Source: Christensenella sp. UBA7588 (GTDB lineage Bacteria > Bacillota > Clostridia > Christensenellales > CAG-917). From it: 25,590 nt of DNA. The position numbers and the translations under genes are program-made. Location of the stretch: contig DLKM01000004.1 of the NCBI GenBank assembly GCA_002478945.1, forward strand, positions 1-25,590, in the 5' to 3' direction. The notes beneath the pieces are model-generated. The model made no database searches. It was not told the DNA's origin and saw only the letters and a program-made list of their open reading frames with translations. Positions within the stretch are counted from its first letter, which is position 1. Each line of letters begins with the position of its first letter. Positions 15,730 through 23,431 of the stretch are shown here, one piece after another.

Positions 15730-16694
15730 TGTCAAATAAATTCGTCTATCAAAACGCCCAAATAAAAAGCCGTGAAAGCAAACTTCTCACTCTGCAGGGA
15801 GTGCAGAGGCTTTTTGATGCGAAAAATCCGAAAGAAGCAATGAAAGTGCTTATCGAACTCGGATTCGGAAACGGGTTTACGACGGACGACGAAGATTTCG
15901 ACGCATTGTTCGCGCAAGAAGAAAACAATCTTTGCGCACTTTTGAAAGAGATGAACGTTGCGGGCGCACTCGACGCGTTTTTGCTCGAAAACGATTACGT
16001 CAATCTCAAAATCGCAACGAAAGCGTTTTGCGTAAAATCCGAGCCTACGTTTTTACCCGACGGCTTATATGCGGCAGATAACATCGTAGAGGCTTTGAAC
16101 GGCGCAGAGGTCGTCGGCTTCGACAAACGTTTTGCGAGCGCGATAAAAGGTGCGGCGGCTCTCGTCGCGCAAGAGGACGTAACTCCTCGACAAATCGACA
16201 CTTATATCGATAAAAAAGCCTACGAACACATCTTCGCAATCGTCGCAAAGAGCGGAAAAGCAACCAAAGAGTACTTTGAAAAGAAAGCCGACTTTGCAAA
16301 TATCGGTACTTTTTCTCGTGTAAAAAAACACGGTCTCGATTTCGAGTTTTTCAAATCGTGCTATATAGAGGGCGGAAAAATCGCGCTTTCGACTTTTGAA
16401 AACGCAGAAACGCTCGACGATTTGGCGGCGACGTTCAAAAAGACGGAGTACGAGAAGCTGACTGCGAATCTGGCAACGGATAAAAACGTGGTCGCTTACG
16501 AGGTGGAATGCGAAAATATTTTGCTCAAGGCGTGGAAAGACGAGAGCTTCGATATGTTTTCCGTCGCACCCATAGCCTCGTACTATTTTACCAAAAAGAC
16601 GGAGCTGAAAGTGGCAAAACTTATCGTTGCGGGCATCAAGAACCACGTTGCTCCGCAAATAATCAAAGAAAGGATGCGTGAACTTTATGCGTAA
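15729..16694 (+). CDS. ntpC: V-type ATPase subunit C (NtpC/d-type)
   Basis: This funnel-shaped subunit joins the central rotor shaft to the K ring. The product has 321 residues, close to the usual family length. It is all alpha-helical and opens with FVYQNAQIKSRESKLL, where AxIxxxExxLL is typical of the family start. It ends with LKVAKLIVAGIKNHVAPQIIKERMRELYA, in which NH(V/L)xxxxIKERMR-type residues match the conserved C terminus of NtpC/AhaC proteins. The start overlaps the ntpE stop (TGATG), with AAAGGA (15711-15716) 12 nt upstream. Its end overlaps the proposed start of ntpG by 8 nt. Confidence 0.9.
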   Translation: MSNKFVYQNAQIKSRESKLLTLQGVQRLFDAKNPKEAMKVLIELGFGNGFTTDDEDFDALFAQEENNLCALLKEMNVAGALDAFLLENDYVNLKIATKAFCVKSEPTFLPDGLYAADNIVEALNGAEVVGFDKRFASAIKGAAALVAQEDVTPRQIDTYIDKKAYEHIFAIVAKSGKATKEYFEKKADFANIGTFSRVKKHGLDFEFFKSCYIEGGKIALSTFENAETLDDLAATFKKTEYEKLTANLATDKNVVAYEVECENILLKAWKDESFDMFSVAPIASYYFTKKTELKVAKLIVAGIKNHVAPQIIKERMRELYA

Positions 16695-17013
16695 CGGAGT
16701 TGCGGTTGTCGGAGACAAAGATTCGGTGCTTGCGTTCAAGGCGATAGGTCTTGACGTCTATCCCGTGGCAAACGCGAGCGAAACTATAGACAAAATCCAC
16801 GCATTGGCAAGAAATTACTCCGTGATTTTCGTCACGGAAAGAGCGTATACGGACGCACAGGTCATCATCAAAAGATACCAAACTCGTCCGTATCCCGTTA
16901 TCGTGCCGATTCCGTCAGCGGAAGGCAATGCGGGAATAGGAATGCAAGGAATAAAAGCCAACGTCGAAAAAGCGATTGGCGCAGACATTTTATTCGATAA
17001 AGAGGACAAATAA
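16687..17013 (+). CDS. ntpG: V-type ATPase subunit F (NtpG)
   Basis: Subunit F binds the central shaft and influences coupling. Counted from ATG 16687 it has 108 residues, with the family opening VAVVGDKDSVLAFKAIGLDVYP (split here: GDKDSVLAFKAIGLDV is the diagnostic part), then VIFVTERAY and a proline-rich PVIVPIPS followed by GIGM. The fold is a small Rossmann-like alpha/beta domain with a flexible C-terminal helix. An alternative GTG start at 16678 lies 3 nt after AAAGGA (16669-16674); ATG at 16687 has a 12-nt spacing to the same site and agrees better with the family N terminus. It lies inside the end of ntpC, and its TAA overlaps the ntpA ATG by one base. Confidence 0.92.
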   Translation: MRNGVAVVGDKDSVLAFKAIGLDVYPVANASETIDKIHALARNYSVIFVTERAYTDAQVIIKRYQTRPYPVIVPIPSAEGNAGIGMQGIKANVEKAIGADILFDKEDK

Positions 17014-18776
17014 TGGAAACTGGCAAAATTGTAAAAGTGTCCGGCCCGTTGATTGTTGCGGAGGGTATGTCCCAAAGCAAGATGTACGACGTCGTTCACG
17101 TCAGCGAGAAAAAGCTCATCGGAGAAATCATTGAATTGAGAGGCGACCGTGCCTCTATTCAGGTTTATGAAGAAACCAGCGGTCTCGGCCCCGGCGAAAA
17201 CGTATATTCCACCGGCGCGCCGTTGTCCGTCGAACTTGCTCCCGGACTTATCGAGGGTATTTACGACGGCATTCAACGTCCGCTTGCAAAACTGCGCGCA
17301 GTTGCCGGCGACCGTATCGAAAGAGGCGTATATTTGCCTGCTGTCGACCACGAAAAGAAGTGGGAGTTCAATCCCGTCGTGGCGGTTGGTGCAAACGTCG
17401 AAAGCGGAAGCGTAATCGGTACGGTACAAGAAAACGTCCTCATTCTTCACAAAATAATGATTCCTTACGGCGTAAAAGGCACCGTGAAGGAAATCAAAAA
17501 AGGCGAATTTACCGTTGACGAAACCGTTGCCGTGATAGCAACCGAAAAAGGCGACGTCAACGTTACGATGCTTCAGAAATGGCCTGTCAGAAAGGGCAGA
17601 CCGTACAAGGAGAAACTGTCTCCGAAAGCTCCGCTCGTGACGGGACAAAGAGTTATCGACACGCTTTTCCCGATTGCAAAAGGCGGCGTTGCGGCAGTTC
17701 CGGGTCCGTTCGGAAGCGGAAAAACCGTCGTACAGCATCAGCTTGCAAAATGGGCGGACGCAGACATTATCGTTTACGTCGGTTGCGGAGAGCGCGGAAA
17801 CGAGATGACTGACGTTTTGAACGAATTTCCGACTCTTATCGACCCAAAGAGCGGTCAACCGCTTATGAAACGCACCGTGCTTATCGCAAACACGTCGGAT
17901 ATGCCCGTTGCGGCTCGCGAGGCGTCCATTTACACGGGTATAACCATAGCGGAATACTTCAGAGATATGGGATATTCCGTGGCAATTATGGCAGACTCTA
18001 CCTCTCGTTGGGCGGAGGCGTTGAGAGAAATGAGCGGTCGTCTCGAAGAAATGCCCGGCGAAGAAGGCTATCCCGCATATCTGTCCTCTCGTCTTGCTGA
18101 GTTTTATGAAAGAGCGGGTATCGTCAAGGTACTCGGTCAGGACGACACGGTAGGCTCGATTACCGCAATCGGCGCGGTATCTCCTCCCGGCGGCGACTTG
18201 TCCGAACCCGTATCGCAGGCAACGCTTCGTATAGTTAAAGTGTTCTGGGGCTTGAGTGCTTCGCTCGCTTACAAACGTCATTTCCCCGCAATCGATTGGA
18301 TTCAAAGTTATTCGCTTTATGCGGACAGACTTGCCGATTGGTACGGCGACAACGTTTCGGAGGAATGGAGCGGACTGCGCGCAAAGTGTATGCGCATTCT
18401 TCAGGAGGAGGCGCAACTCGACGAAATCGTGCGTCTCGTGGGTATGGACGCTCTGTCTCCGAGCAACAGACTTACTATGGAGACGGCAAAATCAATAAGA
18501 GAGGACTATCTGCATCAAAACGCTTTCCACGAAATCGACACTTACGCTTCGCTTGAAAAGCAACAGAATATGCTCCGCGTCATTCTCGAATTCGACGCGA
18601 TGGCAAAGGACGCTCTCGATAAAAACGTGGATATAGAGGATATTCTCGAACTCGGCGTAAGAGAGCAAATCGGCAGAGCAAAGTATATTCCCGAAAACGA
18701 AATGTCGAAATTCGACGACATTCTCGCAGAAATCAAAAACGAGATGCTTGCGCTCACAAACGAAGGAGGTATCTGA
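17013..18776 (+). CDS. ntpA: V-type ATPase catalytic subunit A
   Basis: This is the nucleotide-hydrolysing or ATP-synthesising subunit of the A3B3 head. At 587 residues it matches the family and contains the A-subunit-specific non-homologous region in its N-terminal third. The P-loop GPFGSGKT occupies residues 231-238 (K237, T238). The GERGNEM motif gives catalytic glutamate E260 with R261. Walker B ends in D328 of MADSTSRWAEALRE, followed by the GRLEEMPGEEGYP segment. All key catalytic residues are intact. AGAGGA (17001-17006) is 6 nt upstream of the ATG, which overlaps the ntpG stop. Its TGA overlaps the ntpB ATG by one base. Confidence 0.98.
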   Translation: METGKIVKVSGPLIVAEGMSQSKMYDVVHVSEKKLIGEIIELRGDRASIQVYEETSGLGPGENVYSTGAPLSVELAPGLIEGIYDGIQRPLAKLRAVAGDRIERGVYLPAVDHEKKWEFNPVVAVGANVESGSVIGTVQENVLILHKIMIPYGVKGTVKEIKKGEFTVDETVAVIATEKGDVNVTMLQKWPVRKGRPYKEKLSPKAPLVTGQRVIDTLFPIAKGGVAAVPGPFGSGKTVVQHQLAKWADADIIVYVGCGERGNEMTDVLNEFPTLIDPKSGQPLMKRTVLIANTSDMPVAAREASIYTGITIAEYFRDMGYSVAIMADSTSRWAEALREMSGRLEEMPGEEGYPAYLSSRLAEFYERAGIVKVLGQDDTVGSITAIGAVSPPGGDLSEPVSQATLRIVKVFWGLSASLAYKRHFPAIDWIQSYSLYADRLADWYGDNVSEEWSGLRAKCMRILQEEAQLDEIVRLVGMDALSPSNRLTMETAKSIREDYLHQNAFHEIDTYASLEKQQNMLRVILEFDAMAKDALDKNVDIEDILELGVREQIGRAKYIPENEMSKFDDILAEIKNEMLALTNEGGI

Positions 18777-20167
18777 TGTTAAAAGAATACAATACCATAC
18801 GAGAAATCGTCGGACCTCTGATGCTCGTTGAGGGCGTTGAGGGCGTAAAATACAACGAACTTGTCGAAATCAGACAAGAAAACGGCGAAATCAGAAGCGG
18901 CAAAGTGCTTGAAATCAACAAAGACAAGGCACTCGTGCAACTTTTCGAAGCCTCGCAGGGCATAAAGATGGCAACGTCCAAAGCAAGATTCTTGGGACAC
19001 GGAATCGAACTGGGCGTAAGCGAAGATATGCTCGGCAGAGTATTTGACGGTATGGGCAGACCCCGTGACGGCGGCGCGCCGATTATCCCCGAAATGAAGT
19101 TGGATATAAACGGTCAGCCTATAAACCCCGTCGCAAGAGATTATCCCAACGAGTTTATTCAGACGGGTATCAGCGCGATTGACGGACTCAACACTCTCGT
19201 AAGAGGTCAAAAATTGCCCGTGTTTTCTATGTCGGGTATGCCTCACGCAGAGCTTGCGGCGCAAATCGCAAGACAGGCAAAAGTGCGCGGAACCGACGAA
19301 AAATTTGCCGTGGTTTTCGCTGCCGTCGGTATCACTTTCGAGGAAGCGGACTTCTTTATCAGCGACTTCAGAAAGACGGGCGCAATCGAACGTGCGGTTA
19401 TGTTTATCAACCTCGCAAACGACCCTGCGGTAGAGCGTATCTCCACTCCGAGAATGGCTCTCACTTGTGCGGAATACCTTGCGTTTGAAAAGGATATGCA
19501 CGTTCTCGTCATTACGACGGATATAACGAATTACGCAGAGGCTTTGAGAGAGGTTTCTGCGGCAAGAAAGGAAGTCCCCGGACGTAGAGGCTACCCCGGC
19601 TATATGTACACCGACCTTGCGAGTATGTACGAGCGCGCGGGCAGAATCGTGGGCAAGAAAGGCTCTATTACGCAGATTCCTATCCTTACAATGCCCGAGG
19701 ACGACAAAACGCACCCCATTCCCGACCTTACGGGTTACATTACGGAAGGGCAGATAATCATTTCCAGAGAGTTGTACAAGAAGGGCATTCTTCCTCCGAT
19801 AGACGTATTGCCGTCGCTGTCTCGTCTCAAAGACAAGGGCATAGGCAAGGGCAAAACGAGAGAGGACCACGCCGACACGATGAACCAACTTTTCAGCGCA
19901 TACGCTCAAGGAAAGGAAGCAAAGGAACTCAGTTCCATTCTCGGCGACGCCGCGCTTACCGAAACGGATAAGAAATACGCGCAATTTGCCGAAGAATTTG
20001 AAAAACAATACGTCTCGCAAGGCTTCGACACAAATCGCTCGATTGAGGAAACTCTCGATATAGGTTGGAGACTGCTCAAGATATTGCCAAAGAGCGAACT
20101 CAAGCGTATCAGAGACGAATATATCGAAAAATATCTCGAAAACGACGGACAAGCGGAAGAACAATAA
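18776..20167 (+). CDS. ntpB: V-type ATPase non-catalytic subunit B
   Basis: Subunit B alternates with subunit A in the head and contributes residues to each catalytic site. The 463-residue length is typical. As expected for this subunit, the P-loop is degenerate: SGMPH (153-157) replaces a GxxxxGKT motif. Other family hallmarks are GRVFDGMGRPRDGG, NPVARDYP, FIQTGISAIDGLNTLVRGQKLP (FIQTGISAIDG is the core), REVSAARKEVPGRRGYPGYMYTDL (ARKEVPGRRGYPGY is the core) and SRLKDKGIGKGKTREDH. AAGGAGGT (18763-18770) within the end of ntpA lies 5 nt before the ATG. The gene ends in TAATG, sharing one base with ntpD. Confidence 0.98.
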   Translation: MLKEYNTIREIVGPLMLVEGVEGVKYNELVEIRQENGEIRSGKVLEINKDKALVQLFEASQGIKMATSKARFLGHGIELGVSEDMLGRVFDGMGRPRDGGAPIIPEMKLDINGQPINPVARDYPNEFIQTGISAIDGLNTLVRGQKLPVFSMSGMPHAELAAQIARQAKVRGTDEKFAVVFAAVGITFEEADFFISDFRKTGAIERAVMFINLANDPAVERISTPRMALTCAEYLAFEKDMHVLVITTDITNYAEALREVSAARKEVPGRRGYPGYMYTDLASMYERAGRIVGKKGSITQIPILTMPEDDKTHPIPDLTGYITEGQIIISRELYKKGILPPIDVLPSLSRLKDKGIGKGKTREDHADTMNQLFSAYAQGKEAKELSSILGDAALTETDKKYAQFAEEFEKQYVSQGFDTNRSIEETLDIGWRLLKILPKSELKRIRDEYIEKYLENDGQAEEQ

Positions 20168-20802
20168 TGGCAAAACTCAACGTCAACCCAACGAGAATGG
20201 AGTTGAGACGGTTGAAAAATCGTCTCAAAACAGCCACTCGCGGTCACAAACTATTAAAGGATAAAGCGGACGAAACCATTCGTCAATTTATGCTTTACGT
20301 CCGTGAAAATAAGCGTTTGAGAGAGGAGGTCGAACAGGAATTGACCGATTCTTTGAAAGCGTTTATGCTCGCGCGCGCGGTTTCGAGCGACGCCGTTATC
20401 GAAGAAGCCGTTTCTATGCCGTCGGCAAAAGTCGGGCTCGAAACGTCCTCGAAAAACGTTATGGGCGTCAACGTCCCCGTTTTCGACATCGTAGAGGCGG
20501 ACGTAAGCGAGTTGTATCCGTATTCGTTTGCAAGCGTGACGAGCGAGTTGGACGATTCAATCGCGTCGCTTACAAGGCTTTTGCCAAAACTGCTCAAACT
20601 TGCAGAGGTCGAAAAAACCTGCAATATGCTTGCCGACGAAATAGAAAAAAATCGCAGACGCGTCAACGCCTTGGAATACGTTATGATTCCGCAACTCGAG
20701 GAGACGATTAAGTACATCGTTATGAAGCTCGACGAAAACGAGAGAGGCGCAACGACGAGACTTATGAAAGTCAAGTCGATGATACAAGAAAAGACAGAAT
20801 AA
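20167..20802 (+). CDS. ntpD: V-type ATPase subunit D (central rotor shaft)
   Basis: This 211-residue protein is the central rotor shaft inside the A3B3 head. ATG at 20167 was chosen because MAKLNVNPTRMELRRLKNRL is the classic family N terminus and the codon overlaps the ntpB stop; an upstream in-frame extension lies inside ntpB. The protein is two long helices, residues 1 to about 75 and about 130-211, around a beta-hairpin region. The C-terminal motif RRRVNALEYVMIPQLEETI is diagnostic. A weak GGAAGA ends 6 nt before the ATG. It is the last gene of the operon and is followed within 10 nt by a terminator hairpin. Confidence 0.95.
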   Translation: MAKLNVNPTRMELRRLKNRLKTATRGHKLLKDKADETIRQFMLYVRENKRLREEVEQELTDSLKAFMLARAVSSDAVIEEAVSMPSAKVGLETSSKNVMGVNVPVFDIVEADVSELYPYSFASVTSELDDSIASLTRLLPKLLKLAEVEKTCNMLADEIEKNRRRVNALEYVMIPQLEETIKYIVMKLDENERGATTRLMKVKSMIQEKTE

Positions 20803-20810
20803 TCATTGTG

Positions 20811-20843
20811 CCGCTTGCCGTTCAGCAGGCGGTTTGCATTTTT
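20811..20843 (+). terminator. Terminator of the rpiB/V-ATPase operon
   Basis: CCGCTTGC (20811-20818) pairs with GCAGGCGG (20825-20832), 8 bp including one G-U pair, around a 6-nt loop. A T-rich tract TTTGCATTTTT follows. It begins 8 nt after the ntpD stop codon. Confidence 0.8.
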
Positions 20844-20845
20844 AA

Positions 20846-20854
20846 TGCTATAAT
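20846..20854 (+). promoter_or_regulatory. Extended -10 promoter for the DUF3737 gene
   Basis: TGCTATAAT is a perfect extended -10 element (TGN plus TATAAT at 20849-20854). At 17-bp spacing the -35 position falls in the terminator stem (CAGGCG, 20826-20831) and matches consensus poorly, as is allowed for extended -10 promoters. Transcription would start near 20861, only about 12 nt before the DUF3737 start codon. Confidence 0.65.
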
Positions 20855-20872
20855 TCGACGTAGGAAAACAAT

Positions 20873-21748
20873 ATGGCAGAACAAAACAAAACTTACGAAA
20901 ACTGTGTGGTGGAAAACCAAACTTTCGACCAAGAAAGAGCGTTTTACGGCGCAAGAAACGTCAAAGTGAAGAATATCAGAATAGACGGACCTGCGGACGG
21001 AGAGAGCGCGTTCAAAGAGTGCAGAGACGTTGAATGCGACGATTGCTATTTCAATCTTCGCTATCCGTTTTGGCACAATCATAATCTGAAAATCGAAAAC
21101 AGCGATATGACGGAACTTTGCCGCGCGTCGCTTTGGTATAGCGAAAATATCGACATAAAAAACGTCAGAATGCACGGCATAAAGGCGCTTCGCGAATGCA
21201 AAAACGTGACGATTGATTCCTGCCACATCGTTTCGCCCGAATTCGGTTGGTCGGTTCACGGCATAAATATGACAAATTCGCACGCCGAAAGCGAGTATTT
21301 TATGATGCGTTCGTCCTCGATAAAGTTCAAAAACGTGAATTTTAAGGGCAAATACAGTTTTCAATACATCAAAGACGCGGTATTCGAGGACTGCAACTTC
21401 GATACGAAGGACGCATTTTGGCACGCGGAAAACGTCGTCGTCAAAAACTGCGTCGTCAAGGGCGAATACCTCGCGTGGTATTGCGACGGCGTGACTTTCG
21501 ACCATTGCAAAATCATAGGCACACAACCGCTTTGCTATTGCAAAAATCTCAAACTCATCGACTGCGAGATGCTAGATTGCGATTTTGCGTTTGAAAAAAG
21601 CGACGTAGAGGCAACGATTACTACTCCCGTAATAAGCGTAAAGAACGTTAAAGACGGATATGTGATGTTGCCGTCGGTGGGAGAAATTATTTGGGAAGGA
21701 GACGAATACAAGGGCGCGGTCGTTATCCTTGACAAGGGCGAGAAATAA
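20873..21748 (+). CDS. DUF3737 family protein (predicted right-handed beta-helix)
   Basis: The 291-residue product matches the DUF3737 family of Bacillota and Bacteroidota in length and in motifs such as RAFYGARNVKVKN, DGPADGESAFKECRDV and YFNLRYPFWHN. Short strands of the form 'xxVxIxNCxF' recur every 20 to 25 residues throughout, which predicts a parallel beta-helix with pectate-lyase-like coils. About fifteen cysteines and many aromatic residues (WH, WY, FW) occur at regular places in these coils. No signal peptide or membrane helix is visible, so it is probably cytoplasmic. The biochemical role is unknown. AGGA close to the predicted mRNA 5' end serves as ribosome binding site. It appears to be a single-gene unit; no clear terminator was found in the following 100 nt. 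Confidence 0.88.
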   Translation: MAEQNKTYENCVVENQTFDQERAFYGARNVKVKNIRIDGPADGESAFKECRDVECDDCYFNLRYPFWHNHNLKIENSDMTELCRASLWYSENIDIKNVRMHGIKALRECKNVTIDSCHIVSPEFGWSVHGINMTNSHAESEYFMMRSSSIKFKNVNFKGKYSFQYIKDAVFEDCNFDTKDAFWHAENVVVKNCVVKGEYLAWYCDGVTFDHCKIIGTQPLCYCKNLKLIDCEMLDCDFAFEKSDVEATITTPVISVKNVKDGYVMLPSVGEIIWEGDEYKGAVVILDKGEK

Positions 21749-21833
21749 CTTGCGACAGCTCTAAACTTCGGCGTGAATAATCGTAGATTTTGCGAACGTC
21801 GAAAAACTGTTTCGAAAAAATTTGAAAAAAGTT

Positions 21834-21859
21834 TGTAACCTTTTGGCGGCAGGGGTGTC
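21834..21859 (+). promoter_or_regulatory. ECF-sigma-type promoter for the PepSY lipoprotein/sigma/anti-sigma operon
   Basis: TGTAAC (21834-21839) and TGTC (21856-21859) are separated by exactly 16 bases. This is the layout of ECF promoters such as the Bacillus SigW type (TGAAAC-N16-CGTA). A CCTTTT tract follows the -35 element, and TTATA follows the -10 element. A run of A-rich sequence lies upstream. No good sigma-70 promoter was noticed here. Because an ECF sigma gene lies in the same operon, autoregulation is the natural inference. Confidence 0.7.
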
Positions 21860-21892
21860 TTATATGTGAAAAAACCAAGGAGGCAACCCCTT

Positions 21893-22915
21893 ATGAAAAA
21901 GAAATTTATAATAACGCTTGCAATAGTCGCAATGCTCGTGTGCGCGGTAATATTCGTTGCGTGCGATAATGCCGACAATGCAGAAAAAGAAAGAAATGCG
22001 GAATATCAACACATCGCTCTGGCGGCGGTAGGCGCAGAAGGTCAAACGGTGCAGTATGCGTCCGTATCCAACAAAAACGACGTATTCGTTGTTCAAATCG
22101 TTATAAACGGCGTCAAATACGACGTTACGATTGACGGCAACAAGAACGTCAAATCCGTCAAAATCAACGACCGTCAAGTGGACAAAGACAACGTCCCGAC
22201 TCCGCCGTATGCGGACGAAACGCAGTATATCGGCGCGGAAAGAGCCAAACAAATCGCTTTCGAGGACGCCGCTACCACCGCGAATATGGTAAATAAACTC
22301 GACGTCGAATTTGACTTTGACGACGGAAAATACCTTTATGAAGTGGAGTTCAGAATCGGCGCGGTCAAGTACGAATACGACATTGACGCAACGACGGGAG
22401 AAATTCACAAAAAAGAAGTCGACGACAAGACCGTAATCGAAAAAGCCCCCGACGGCGTGACGTTTATCGGAATCGAAGAAGCAAAAAGAATCGTGCTTGA
22501 AAACGCAAACGTAACGCTCGAAGAAGTTACGATTAAAAAAGCAAAACTCGACTTTGAAAAAGGCTCGTACGTCTATGAAATCGAGTTTGTAAAAGGCACG
22601 GTTGAATACGAATACGAAATCAACGCTCAAACAGGCGCGGTAATAAAAGTCGAAATCGATGACGAAAACGACGACAAAGACGACGATAAATTGCCCATCG
22701 GACAATATATCTCCGCAGAAAACGCAAAGCATATCGCGCTTGCACACTCCGGTGTGGCGGCAGAGAGCGTAGTTTGGGAAAAAGCCGAACTCGAAATTGA
22801 AAGAGGAATCGTGATTTACGAAGTCGAGATTAAGGCAAACGGGTACGAATACGAGTACGAAATCAACGCAACGACGGGAGAAATCATCTCTCAAAGCAAA
22901 AAATTAGACGACTGA
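21893..22915 (+). CDS. PepSY-repeat lipoprotein
   Basis: The product has 340 residues counted from ATG 21893, which follows AAGGAGG (21877-21883) at a 9-nt spacing; an in-frame GTG at 21866 lacks a ribosome binding site. A lipoprotein signal (basic MKKK, hydrophobic core, then FVAC with C24) predicts membrane anchoring outside the cell. Three clear PepSY domains follow at about 112-176, 191-255 and 272-335. Each begins '(Y/F)IxxExAK-xIxLE/A' and ends 'YEYxIxAxTGxI'. A degenerate fourth lies at about 36-95. An acidic linker, DDENDDKDDDK, precedes the last domain and could bind cations. PepSY domains are known as extracytoplasmic modules thought to inhibit or regulate peptidases. The sigma gene begins 38 nt downstream, with a 5-bp hairpin (22921-22935) between them. 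Confidence 0.88.
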   Translation: MKKKFIITLAIVAMLVCAVIFVACDNADNAEKERNAEYQHIALAAVGAEGQTVQYASVSNKNDVFVVQIVINGVKYDVTIDGNKNVKSVKINDRQVDKDNVPTPPYADETQYIGAERAKQIAFEDAATTANMVNKLDVEFDFDDGKYLYEVEFRIGAVKYEYDIDATTGEIHKKEVDDKTVIEKAPDGVTFIGIEEAKRIVLENANVTLEEVTIKKAKLDFEKGSYVYEIEFVKGTVEYEYEINAQTGAVIKVEIDDENDDKDDDKLPIGQYISAENAKHIALAHSGVAAESVVWEKAELEIERGIVIYEVEIKANGYEYEYEINATTGEIISQSKKLDD

Positions 22916-22953
22916 TTGAATTGCCAAAACGGCAAATATAAGAAAAGGACAAT

Positions 22954-23430
22954 ATGGACAGCGACATCGTAGAACAATTATTTATAAAATATTACAACGA
23001 TATATTGTTGTATTCGATGTCGCTGACAAAGGACGCCTCTCACGCCGAGGATTTGGCGCAAGAGGCGTTTTACAAGGCATTGAAAAGCGCAAACGACAGC
23101 ATCGCCAACTTCAAGGCGTGGGCGCTTACGGTGTGTCGCAATATGTTCCTCAATAAGAAGCGCAAATACGCTCGCATCGTTCAACTCGACGAAAATATGT
23201 CAAACGAGCGAGACGAAGTACTCGGAAAAATCGTAAAGGACGAGAAGTACCGCGCGCTTTACAATGCGATAGGGCTGCTCTCCGACAACCTAAAAGAAGC
23301 GATTTTGCTCTTTTATTTCGAGAATCTCAAAATCGACGAGATAGCGAATATCGTCGGAAAGAGCGAAAACAACGTGAAAGTTATGCTTTTTAGGGGCAGG
23401 GAACAAATAAAGAAGATTTTGGAGAAATAG
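22954..23430 (+). CDS. ECF-type RNA polymerase sigma factor
   Basis: The 158-residue product has only the two domains of ECF (group 4) sigma factors. Region 2 spans about residues 8-75, with the core-binding and -10 recognition helices (AEDLAQEAFYKAL at 31-43, then FKAWALTVCRNMFLNKKRK). Region 4 spans about 100-155, with a helix-turn-helix (LKIDEIANIVGKSENNVKVM) for -35 recognition. AAAGGAC lies 4 to 6 nt upstream of the ATG. The gene sits between a PepSY lipoprotein and a membrane protein with an anti-sigma layout, and its stop is 1 nt from the next ATG, so the pair is probably co-translated. It likely recognises the ECF promoter at 21834-21859. Confidence 0.95.
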   Translation: MDSDIVEQLFIKYYNDILLYSMSLTKDASHAEDLAQEAFYKALKSANDSIANFKAWALTVCRNMFLNKKRKYARIVQLDENMSNERDEVLGKIVKDEKYRALYNAIGLLSDNLKEAILLFYFENLKIDEIANIVGKSENNVKVMLFRGREQIKKILEK

Positions 23431-23431
23431 T

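Noticed and set aside
22921..22935. A TTGCC-AAAAC-GGCAA hairpin between the lipoprotein and sigma genes, considered as a terminator
   Set aside because: The stem has only 5 bp and no T-run follows, so it cannot end transcription reliably; at most it marks an mRNA processing site.
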